Part shown: piece after piece, positions 1 through 5,784 of the stretch
Numbering within the stretch: the first letter of the stretch is position 1
How the letters are laid out: every line of letters begins with the position of its first letter
Assembly: GCA_051006515.1 (NCBI GenBank)
Contig: JBPCTD010000056.1
Location: 1 to 8,950, forward strand
DNA length: 8,950 bases
Source: ZLKRG08 sp051006515
Lineage (GTDB): Bacteria; Actinomycetota; Actinomycetes; Nanopelagicales; Nanopelagicaceae
Direction: 5' to 3'
The notes under the pieces: model-generated
Databases searched by the model: none
Seen by the model: the letters and a program-made list of their open reading frames with translations, nothing else
Told to the model about the DNA's origin: nothing
Position numbers and translations under genes: made by a program

Positions 1-116
1 CGTGTTCCTCACCCGTTCGCCGCTAATCCACACCCGAAGGTGCTTCATCGCTCGACTTGCATGTGTTAAGCACGCCGCCAGCGTTCGTCCTGAGCCAGAA
101 TCAAACTCTCCATAGA
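1..116 (-). rRNA. rrs: 16S ribosomal RNA, 5' end (partial)
   Basis: Read on the minus strand, this is the start of a small-subunit rRNA. The universal 27F site AGAGTTTGATTCTGGCTCAG lies at 109-90, followed by the conserved GACGAACGCTGGCGGCGTG block, a short V1 loop and GGCGAACGGGTGAGGAACAC at the window edge. Taking the 27F site as E. coli position 8 places the mature 5' end near 116; this is an alignment estimate, and the true processing site could differ by several nucleotides. The gene continues beyond position 1, so only about 116 nt are seen. The sequence type is actinobacterial. It lies downstream of tyrS on the same strand and has its own promoters at 413-440 and 547-575. Confidence 0.97.
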
Positions 117-150
117 ATTTTTTCCATAGATGGATTTAATTTTGGCAAAC

Positions 151-180
151 AGACAAACTAACTGTCGTTAAATTTTGTCT
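151..180 (-). repeat. Nested stem-loop just upstream of 16S
   Basis: AGACAAA (151-157) and TTTGTCT (174-180) form a 7-bp perfect outer stem. TAAC (159-162) and GTTA (167-170) form an inner 4-bp stem closed by a tetraloop. In the transcript this hairpin directly follows the boxA-like element and ends about 35 nt before the 16S 5' end, where it could help leader folding or processing. The function is inferred. Confidence 0.5.
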
Positions 181-198
181 TTGCTCAAAGAAACAACA
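181..198 (-). promoter_or_regulatory. boxA-like rRNA antitermination element
   Basis: The minus strand reads TTGTTTCTTTGAGCAA at 196-181. The core resembles boxA of rRNA leaders (E. coli GCTCTTTAACA; B. subtilis TGTTCTTTGAAAAC), which is bound by NusB/NusE for processive rRNA transcription. It lies in the pre-16S leader after several hairpins and before the last stem-loop, a plausible position. The assignment rests on motif similarity only. Confidence 0.5.
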
Positions 199-218
199 GG
201 GTTTGCAGATTTGTTTTT

Positions 219-262
219 ATTAGTAAAAACTAATGAAAAACGAACTGAAACCAGTTGGTTTC
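219..262 (-). repeat. Two leader hairpins
   Basis: GAAACCA (247-253) and TGGTTTC (256-262) form a 7-bp perfect inverted repeat around a 2-nt centre. ATTAGT (219-224) and ACTAAT (229-234) form a 6-bp stem with a 4-nt loop, flanked by A/T runs that can extend the stem with a bulge. Both lie in the rRNA leader and are probably RNA structures, not DNA-binding sites. Confidence 0.5.
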
Positions 263-289
263 TATATTTTGTTAATTTCGAAAACAGCA

Positions 290-323
290 AATTGGTAAAC
301 CAATTAATGCCGTTTTCGGCATT
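290..323 (-). repeat. Two abutting leader hairpins
   Basis: AATTGGT/ACCAATT (290-296 and 299-305) and AATGCCG/CGGCATT (306-312 and 317-323, 4-nt loop) are perfect 7-bp inverted repeats that touch without a spacer. The second has a GC-containing stem and a tight loop, making it the most stable small hairpin in the leader. In the transcript it comes just after the conserved TTGAGAACTCAA block, so a boxB-like or processing role is possible. Confidence 0.55.
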
Positions 324-339
324 GACTTATGGCACGCTG

Positions 340-351
340 TTGAGTTCTCAA
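340..351 (-). promoter_or_regulatory. Conserved actinobacterial rRNA leader element TTGAGAACTCAA
   Basis: The transcribed strand reads TTGAGAACTCAA followed by CAGCGTGCC. From memory, TTTGAGAACT-type blocks recur in actinobacterial rRNA leaders and spacers and are read as boxA-type antitermination signals. Here the block is also a perfect inverted repeat (TTGAG/CTCAA). It lies about 55 nt downstream of the inferred proximal start site. Confidence 0.5.
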
Positions 352-412
352 GTTACGGTTGCGCACTCGAAAAACAGGCTAAAAAGCTTGCTTTCCTAGG
401 GCAGCGTCCAAA

Positions 413-440
413 CTTATAACGACTATCTATGCGCGGTCAA
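413..440 (-). promoter_or_regulatory. rrn proximal promoter (P2)
   Basis: On the minus strand, -35 TTGACC (440-435) is followed after 16 bp by -10 TATAAG (418-413). Both hexamers match the sigma-70-type consensus at 5 of 6 positions. The predicted start is near 409-406, giving a leader of about 290 nt before 16S. A 7-bp inverted repeat (423-429 and 458-464) flanks the -35 box and could be an operator or chance. Confidence 0.72.
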
Positions 441-546
441 ACTCGTGTAAAACCAGCTAGATAGCCTTAGTAAATTTGGGGATCTGCAGTTACGTACAAA
501 TAGGGCATTTTCAGCCTTATGGGTCCGATTCACTGCAAGGGGATGA

Positions 547-575
547 ACTATATGGGGTGCCTCAAAAGAGGTCAA
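547..575 (-). promoter_or_regulatory. rrn distal promoter (P1)
   Basis: On the minus strand, -35 TTGACC (575-570) and -10 TATAGT (552-547) are separated by exactly 17 bp. Each hexamer matches the consensus at 5 of 6 positions, and the -35 with its preceding T (TTTGACC) is identical to P2. The predicted start is near 540, about 135 nt upstream of the P2 start, so the two would act in tandem as is common for rRNA operons. The spacer contains a small perfect palindrome, CCTC/GAGG around four bases (560-571). Confidence 0.72.
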
Positions 576-580
576 ATCGG

Positions 581-624
581 GCCTAAAAGGAAGTTATCGA
601 TTCCCTCGAAATGGGCTTTTAGGC
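581..624 (-). terminator. Possible terminator: 9-bp inverted repeat after tyrS
   Basis: GCCTAAAAG (581-589) and CTTTTAGGC (616-624) are perfect 9-bp complements with a 26-nt loop, which itself holds a small CCC/GGG pairing on the transcript. It starts about 26 nt after the tyrS stop and ends 5 bp before the P1 -35, where a terminator separating tyrS from rrn would be expected. No T-tract follows on either strand, so it is not a canonical intrinsic terminator. An operator or upstream element for P1 is the alternative. Confidence 0.35.
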
Positions 625-650
625 GAAAAACCCTTATAAATCAAGTTTTT

Positions 651-1931
651 TTAGTCAATTCCAAGCCAAACAGCAGCTAAATCTCTCTTACCTTTTCGTA
701 AAAGCGCTACTTTTCCGTGTAAAAAGTGCGCTTTTTCTAAGGTAAATCCTTCATCGGAAACCTTCTGGTTGTTGAGATATGCGCCACCCTCTTTGACGAT
801 TCGGCGGGCAGCGGATTTCGAATCAACAACGCCGGTGGCTACCAATAGATCTACCCAACTCTGTCCATCAATCGAAGAGATTTGAGTCGATGGTAGTTCT
901 TTTAGGGATGAAGTTAATGTCTTCTCATCAAGATCGTTTAGCTCTGCTTGGCCAAAGAGCGCTTTAGCGGCAAATTCAACTCGTTCGGCATCTTCCTTGG
1001 AGTGTACAAGGCAGGTTAATTCGCGGGCCAGAGTTCGTTGCGCTTCGCGTGCACCTGGATTTTCATTAAGTGACTTTTCTAATTCTGCAATCTCTTCTTT
1101 CGTAAGAAAAGTAAAAACTTTTAGGAAGTTAATGACATCGGCATCTGGTGTATTAATCCAATATTGGAAGAAGGCATATGGTGATGTCATTTCAGGGTCT
1201 AGCCAGACGGTACCTGTTGCAGTTTTACCGAATTTCGATCCATCAGATTTGGTAAGAAGCGGTGAAGTTAAGCAATGAGCAGTACCGCCTTCAACTTTTC
1301 GAATTAAATCGAGACCAGCAACAATATTGCCCCACTGATCTGATCCGCCTATTTGCAACTTGCAGTTATGGCGGCGAAATAGCTCTAAATAATCTAAACC
1401 TTGTAGAACTTGATAAGAAAACTCGGTGTATGAAATTCCTGCAGCTTCCAATCGATTGGAAACAGAATCTTTAGAGAGCATCTGGTTGACGCTAAAGTGT
1501 TTGCCGATATCGCGCAATAAACGCAAGGCTGAATATTCTTTGGTCCAATCAAGATTATTGGCCATGATTGCTGAGTTTGCTTTACTTTCGAAATCTAAAT
1601 ATTTGGAAACCTGGGTGCGTATGCGGTTGACCCATTCTTCGACAATTGATTCATCGTTTAAAGAGCGCTCTTCGTTTCGTCCAGAGGGATCGCCAACCAA
1701 GCCAGTTGCGCCACCAACTAGCGCAATCGGGGTATGGCCGAACATCTGAAAGCGCTTTAAAACCAATAAAACAACTAGGTTTCCGCAATGAATTGATGGC
1801 GCTGTCGGGTCGATTCCAAGGTAGAGCGCAATGGGTTTATCTAACGCCTCTTCCAAAGCTTCCTCGTCGGTCGTTTGAGCGATTAAACCACGCCATTTCA
1901 GCTCAGCTAATAATTCCTTACCGCGACCCAT
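651..1931 (-). CDS. tyrS: Tyrosine--tRNA ligase (TyrRS)
   Basis: This class I aminoacyl-tRNA synthetase charges tRNA-Tyr in the cytoplasm using ATP. At 426 aa it has the usual bacterial length. Numbered from the ATG, visible landmarks are GIDPTA (39-44); the HIGH-type site HCGN (48-51); the tyrosine-binding strand with YQVLQ (173-177); GGSDQWGN (195-202); the KMSKS-type loop KFGKT (233-237), typical of TyrRS; and a C-terminal S4-like RNA-binding domain from about 360. The order is complete and no break is seen. Two starts are possible: GTG at 1934, overlapping the argH stop by 4 nt, or ATG at 1931, overlapping by 1 nt. I chose the ATG, although no strong Shine-Dalgarno supports either. The overlap suggests co-translation with argH as the last gene of the arg operon; an internal promoter inside argH is possible but was not identified. 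TrpRS is excluded by the GGSDQWGN and S4 features. Confidence 0.97.
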   Translation of the reverse strand: MGRGKELLAELKWRGLIAQTTDEEALEEALDKPIALYLGIDPTAPSIHCGNLVVLLVLKRFQMFGHTPIALVGGATGLVGDPSGRNEERSLNDESIVEEWVNRIRTQVSKYLDFESKANSAIMANNLDWTKEYSALRLLRDIGKHFSVNQMLSKDSVSNRLEAAGISYTEFSYQVLQGLDYLELFRRHNCKLQIGGSDQWGNIVAGLDLIRKVEGGTAHCLTSPLLTKSDGSKFGKTATGTVWLDPEMTSPYAFFQYWINTPDADVINFLKVFTFLTKEEIAELEKSLNENPGAREAQRTLARELTCLVHSKEDAERVEFAAKALFGQAELNDLDEKTLTSSLKELPSTQISSIDGQSWVDLLVATGVVDSKSAARRIVKEGGAYLNNQKVSDEGFTLEKAHFLHGKVALLRKGKRDLAAVWLGID

Positions 1932-3358
1932 CACTTACCCATCATCTCAGAGAAGCTCTTAGCTTCATTGGTAATTATTGAATGAGCGGATTTTATCTGA
2001 GACTCAAGCGCTAGGAATTGTTTTTCAAGTTCGCTTGGCGCGGTGCCACCGTGAGTTGTGCGACCAGATAGCGCGCCTTGGATAGATAGGACGTTTCTAA
2101 CGCCACTATCTAAATCATGGTGTACTGATTTGAATTCTTCATCGCTTAGTTGATTTAGTTCACGACCAGAACTTTCAGCGATTGCAACGCATTTCCCTGC
2201 CGCTTCGTGAGCTTTAGCAAATGGCACGCTCTTTCGAACCAGATAATCAGCAATTTCTGTGGCTAAAGAGAAACCGGCGGGTGCGGCAGCTGCCATTTTT
2301 TTGCGATTAAATTTGGTGGTAGCAACCATTCCAGTTACCGCTGGGATTACTAAATTTAAAGTATCAATCGAATCAAAGAGTGGTTCTTTGTCTTCCTGGA
2401 GATCGCGGTTATATGCAAAAGGAAGCCCTTTTAGCATGGTTAAGAGTCCAGTTAAATTTCCAACTAAGCGACCTGCTTTGCCTCTGGCAAGCTCTGCCAT
2501 ATCAGGATTTTTCTTCTGCGGCATGATTGAAGAGCCAGTTGAGTAGGCATCATCTAACTCTGCCCAAGCAAATTCTGTGGTCGCCATGATGCACCACTCT
2601 TCCCCGATACGAGAGAGATGCACACCAACCATCGCCATAATAAATAGAGCTTCGGCAACAAAGTCACGGTCACTAACCGCGTCTATGGAATTTCCTATTG
2701 CGCCATTAAAGCCAAGTTCTTTCGCGGTAAATTCTGGATCAAGCGGCAATGAACTTCCGGCAAGCGCACCAGAACCCAACGGGCTGTAGGAAGTGCGCGC
2801 TAACCAATCGTTAATACGGTCAAGATCACGTGCGAATGCGTGGACATGTTTTGCAAGTTCGTGGCCAAATAGAACTGGCTGCGCATGTTGCAGATGAGTA
2901 AATCCAGGTGCTGGGGCATCGGCATACTCTTTCGCCTTTGATAACAGCGCGCTTTGAAGTTCAGTGATATGTGCTGCGATTTCTAGCAGGTGATCGATTG
3001 CAAATAATCTTAAATCTGTAGCCACTTGATCATTACGTGATCTACCTGCGCGCAATTTTCCGCCAATTTCACCGATACGTTCGGTCATGGCTCTTTCTAA
3101 TGCAGAATGGATATCTTCATCAGAATCCAAAATTCCGAAAACTCCATCAGCCACTTCGACCATTAATGCACGAATGGTTTTCTCTATTTCTTTTGCTTCG
3201 TTAGCAGGTATTAACCCACTCTTTTCTAGAACTGCAAGGTGCGCCAATGAGGATCGCAAATCATAAGTAGCTAATCGATAATCAAAATGTACGCTTCTAG
3301 ATAGCGCGGCCGCAGAGTCAGCTGGGCCACTAGCAAAGCGACCACCCCAAAGCGCCAT
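1931..3358 (-). CDS. argH: Argininosuccinate lyase
   Basis: ArgH splits argininosuccinate into arginine and fumarate, the last step of arginine synthesis. The 475-aa protein has the normal family length. It shows the fumarase/aspartase superfamily features: SRND (107-110), TH-LQHAQP with the likely catalytic His around 155-158, and the signature GSSIMPQKKNPD (275-286) with catalytic Ser near 277, followed by RDLQEDKEPLFD (318-329). The start is ATG at 3358, joined to the argR stop as TAATG (1-nt overlap). A good Shine-Dalgarno, AAGGAAGGA (3375-3367), sits about 8 nt upstream. argG, the gene that makes its substrate and normally lies just before argH in actinobacteria, is absent here. ArgH therefore depends on an ArgG encoded elsewhere, or on imported or otherwise supplied argininosuccinate. 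Confidence 0.98.
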   Translation of the reverse strand: MALWGGRFASGPADSAAALSRSVHFDYRLATYDLRSSLAHLAVLEKSGLIPANEAKEIEKTIRALMVEVADGVFGILDSDEDIHSALERAMTERIGEIGGKLRAGRSRNDQVATDLRLFAIDHLLEIAAHITELQSALLSKAKEYADAPAPGFTHLQHAQPVLFGHELAKHVHAFARDLDRINDWLARTSYSPLGSGALAGSSLPLDPEFTAKELGFNGAIGNSIDAVSDRDFVAEALFIMAMVGVHLSRIGEEWCIMATTEFAWAELDDAYSTGSSIMPQKKNPDMAELARGKAGRLVGNLTGLLTMLKGLPFAYNRDLQEDKEPLFDSIDTLNLVIPAVTGMVATTKFNRKKMAAAAPAGFSLATEIADYLVRKSVPFAKAHEAAGKCVAIAESSGRELNQLSDEEFKSVHHDLDSGVRNVLSIQGALSGRTTHGGTAPSELEKQFLALESQIKSAHSIITNEAKSFSEMMGK

Positions 3359-3840
3359 TATTTGCGTCCTTCCTTATTAGGTTTCAAAAGTCTTGCTTTG
3401 GAACTCTTTCCCAAAGCAAGCAATTCTTTCGCAAGTTCTGCGCCGCCATTGGATTTTCGAGAAACTACTAACACCGTGTCGTCGCCTGCAATAGTTCCAA
3501 TAATTGATTTCAATCCAGCATGATCCAAGTTTGAAGCAAGCAATTGCGCACCTCCAGGTGGAGTTCTGACAACGGCTAAATTGCCAGAAGCTTCAACGCT
3601 AAGAATTAAATTCTCATTGCTTAATACTCTGGAGAGTGAATCATCACTACCTTTAGCTAACTGATAGCCAGCGCTTCCTCTTACCGCGCCGATTTCATCT
3701 AAATCTCTAGATGCGGTTGCTTGGGTAACTCGATAGCCAGCTTTCTTTAATTCTTTGACCAGATCAGATTGCGAATAAATAGCCCCAGATTGAACTAGCG
3801 CAACCACTTTGGCTCGTCTAGCTGCAACGCTATTAACCAT
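3358..3840 (-). CDS. argR: Arginine repressor ArgR
   Basis: ArgR is a cytoplasmic transcription factor that normally works as an arginine-bound hexamer on ARG boxes. The 160-aa protein matches the family length. An N-terminal winged helix-turn-helix spans about residues 5-65, with the recognition segment VTQATASRDLDEIGAVR (38-54). The C-terminal oligomerisation and arginine-binding domain carries GTIAGDDT (115-122), including the Asp pair typical of the arginine pocket. The ATG at 3840 overlaps the argD end by 8 nt. It has the best ribosome binding site of the operon, AGAGGTGAT (3854-3846), 5 nt upstream, which could give it independent or stronger translation. Being inside the operon with ARG-box-like sites before argC, it probably represses its own expression. 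argF normally precedes it in actinobacteria but is missing. Confidence 0.97.
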   Translation of the reverse strand: MVNSVAARRAKVVALVQSGAIYSQSDLVKELKKAGYRVTQATASRDLDEIGAVRGSAGYQLAKGSDDSLSRVLSNENLILSVEASGNLAVVRTPPGGAQLLASNLDHAGLKSIIGTIAGDDTVLVVSRKSNGGAELAKELLALGKSSKARLLKPNKEGRK

Positions 3841-4990
3841 TTGCCATCACCTCTGTAAATATTTTGATGAACTTATCGCACTCACTCTTTTTTACAATTA
3901 ATGGTGGTGCAATTCTGATTGTTGAATCATTGGGAGCGTTAACCAATACTCCTTTTGCCATTAAAAAATTGGCAATCTCCTTGGCCCAATTCTTCTCTAA
4001 CCCAATTCCAAGCAGGAGCCCTCTACCTCGAACTTCTTGAACTCCTTCAATTTTTAATAGAGACGATTTCAAGTATTCACCAAGTACTAGAGCGTTCTCG
4101 TTTAAAGCGCGGTTCTCTATTTCAGAGATCGCAGCTAAACCTGCGGCACAAGAAACTGGATTGCCACCAAAAGTTGAACCGTGTTCTCCGGGTTGAAATA
4201 AATTAGCGCTCTTTCCAATTGCAATCATCGCGCCAAGCGGCAAGCCACCACCTAAACCTTTAGCCAAAGTTATGACATCTGGCTTAATCTCTTCTTGCTC
4301 GAAACCAAACCAAAAGCCAGTTCGCCCCATTCCAGTTTGAATCGCATCGATAACTAAGAGTGCACCAGTTTCATCGCAAATTTCTCGTAACGCCTTTAGA
4401 TATCCGGCTGGTGGAACAATGACGCCATTCTCACCTTGAATAGGTTCGACAATAATCATTGCGGTCTTCTTGGTGATTACTTTCTTAGCCGCGTCAATTT
4501 CGCCATAAGGAATGTATTTCACTTTTTCAATAATCGGCGCAAATAGATCGCGCTTACCTGGCTGACCCGTAAGTGAAAGAGCGCCCATCGTACGACCATG
4601 AAAACTTCCAACTGTAGAAACGATTCGCTTCCGACCAGTTTTCCGAGATAACTTCAACGCTGCTTCATTCGCTTCCGCCCCTGAATTGCAGAAGAAGATT
4701 CGAGCATTTTGTTCGCCAACCATTTCAATTAATTTACGCGCCAGTTCCAAGGAAACAGGATTGGCATAAAGATTACTTACGTGAGCAACAACTCCGATTT
4801 GCTTGCGCACTGCTTTCATTATTGAAGGGTGCGAATGGCCCAAAACGTTGGTTGCAATGCCGCCGATGAAATCTAAGTATCTCTTCTTGTTATCAGCAAT
4901 TAGGTAGCAACCTTTTCCACTAACTATATTTATTTTGGGCGTACCGTAACTGCTTTGAAATACCGATTCCCAGTTTTTTTCAACGCTCAT
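3833..4990 (-). CDS. argD: Acetylornithine aminotransferase
   Basis: ArgD is a PLP-dependent class III aminotransferase that converts N-acetylglutamate semialdehyde plus glutamate to N-acetylornithine. It has 385 aa, close to the usual 390-400. Motifs in order: the GIATNVLGHSHP region (44-55), NSGAEANEA (102-110) for phosphate binding, SFHGRTMGALS (129-139), the PLP-ring Asp in VIDAIQTGMGRTG (213-225; D215, Q218), Schiff-base Lys in LAKGLGGG (K244), and STFGGNPVSCAAG (272-284). The motif is usually DEVQTG or DEIQTG, and here its Glu is Ala (residue 216). The lysine, aspartate and glutamine are intact, so activity is still expected. The ATG at 4990 overlaps the argB stop as ATGA, and AAAGG lies just upstream. 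A broader substrate range (for example ornithine, or succinyldiaminopimelate) cannot be ruled out from sequence; the operon points to arginine synthesis. Confidence 0.96.
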   Translation of the reverse strand: MSVEKNWESVFQSSYGTPKINIVSGKGCYLIADNKKRYLDFIGGIATNVLGHSHPSIMKAVRKQIGVVAHVSNLYANPVSLELARKLIEMVGEQNARIFFCNSGAEANEAALKLSRKTGRKRIVSTVGSFHGRTMGALSLTGQPGKRDLFAPIIEKVKYIPYGEIDAAKKVITKKTAMIIVEPIQGENGVIVPPAGYLKALREICDETGALLVIDAIQTGMGRTGFWFGFEQEEIKPDVITLAKGLGGGLPLGAMIAIGKSANLFQPGEHGSTFGGNPVSCAAGLAAISEIENRALNENALVLGEYLKSSLLKIEGVQEVRGRGLLLGIGLEKNWAKEIANFLMAKGVLVNAPNDSTIRIAPPLIVKKSECDKFIKIFTEVMANG

Positions 4991-5784
4991 GCATAAACCT
5001 TTGTTCCGCCAAAACCATTGAGCGCTCCATCAAGAGCTGCTGGATCTCGGCCATCGATAATTCTTACTACTTTCGCTCCTTGTGCAATTGCATCCAAAGA
5101 TGCCTTTACTTTTGGCGCCATCCCACCATCAAATTGGTCTTTGATTTTCTCTAGTTCATCAGCTTTAATTTCAGAGATAATTGAGTTGCGATCTGGCCAA
5201 TTGCTATAAATTCCAGGTACGTCAGTCATGAAAATCAAACTTGAAGCATCTAGCGCGCCTGCAATAGCAGCAGCTGCTAAATCTGCATTTACATTTAGGC
5301 CATGCTGTGAAACTTCAACTTCACCATCGTATTCGACCGCAATCGGCGAAATTACAGGTGTGAATCCAGCAGCAATTAGGGTATTTAACAGAGCAGTATC
5401 TACCCGAGCCACTTCTCCGACTCTACCTAGGTCCGCTTCACTACCATCTAATAAAGTTCTTAAAATCGTAGCTTGCAATGTGCCACCGTCTCTGCCTGAA
5501 ATACCAACTGCTGGCACATCATGAGTACGCAAATGGCCAACAACTTCTCGTAAAACTGTGCCACTTAAAACCTGTTGCACTACGGCAAAGATTTCTGGCG
5601 TAGTAACGCGGAAGCCCCCCACAAAGGTAGAGTCCAATTGATGTGTTTTAAGCGCTGCATCTATCTGCGGCCCGCCGCCATGAACTATTACACATGGTTC
5701 TTTTGTAATGGCGCTACGAATAACTTCAGCGAAAGCGCCACTGGTGTCGGTCATGGCATGTCCGCCAAATTTAATTACGATCAT
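4987..5784 (-). CDS. argB: Acetylglutamate kinase
   Basis: ArgB phosphorylates N-acetylglutamate with ATP, the second step of ornithine synthesis. This amino acid kinase family protein has 265 aa. Motifs: IKFGGHAM (4-11) with the catalytic Lys at 5, HGGGPQID (35-42), GGFRVT (56-61) for substrate binding, LNVNAD (163-168) with the catalytic-type Asp, and GGMAPKVKA (220-228) with Lys 225. Arginine-inhibited relatives, including the usual actinobacterial ones of about 290-300 aa, carry an extra N-terminal helix and a C-terminal arginine loop of the EIFTD-GIGT type. Here the protein starts directly at the first strand and ends GALNGFGGTKVYA. An in-frame TGA six codons upstream of the ATG excludes a longer N terminus. 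Feedback insensitivity is my inference. The start overlaps the argJ stop as ATGA with no clear Shine-Dalgarno, suggesting coupled translation. Confidence 0.97.
   Translation of the reverse strand: MIVIKFGGHAMTDTSGAFAEVIRSAITKEPCVIVHGGGPQIDAALKTHQLDSTFVGGFRVTTPEIFAVVQQVLSGTVLREVVGHLRTHDVPAVGISGRDGGTLQATILRTLLDGSEADLGRVGEVARVDTALLNTLIAAGFTPVISPIAVEYDGEVEVSQHGLNVNADLAAAAIAGALDASSLIFMTDVPGIYSNWPDRNSIISEIKADELEKIKDQFDGGMAPKVKASLDAIAQGAKVVRIIDGRDPAALDGALNGFGGTKVYA

Larger units (their letters stand above)
117..408 (-). other. rRNA operon leader (pre-16S 5' external spacer)
   Basis: This stretch between the proximal rrn promoter and the 16S 5' end has no credible protein gene. It would be transcribed as an approximately 290-nt leader and removed during 16S maturation. 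It is AT-rich and holds a row of short inverted repeats (340-351, 306-323, 290-305, 247-262, 219-234, 151-180) plus boxA-like sequences, as expected for rRNA antitermination and processing leaders. The RNase III stem formed with sequence beyond the 16S 3' end cannot be judged because that side is outside the window. An 8-nt direct repeat, TCTATGGA on the transcribed strand (130-123 and 116-109), straddles the predicted mature 5' end. Confidence 0.8.

Noticed and set aside
175..399. Open frame of 74 codons on the plus strand
   Set aside because: It starts with TTG, runs antisense through the rRNA leader, has no ribosome binding site and resembles no known protein. The region is explained by promoter and leader features.
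622..650. AAAAAC/GTTTTT pairing right after the tyrS stop, ending in five Ts, as a terminator
   Set aside because: The stem is A/T-rich with bulges, and the T run is part of the stem and followed by CGCC. It is too weak to call.
395..650. tRNA gene in the spacer upstream of rrn
   Set aside because: No T-loop GTTCGA-type sequence or cloverleaf-compatible arms were seen on either strand.
1646..1981. Open frame of 111 codons on the plus strand across the tyrS-argH junction
   Set aside because: It is antisense to two clear genes, with no ribosome binding site or recognisable motif.
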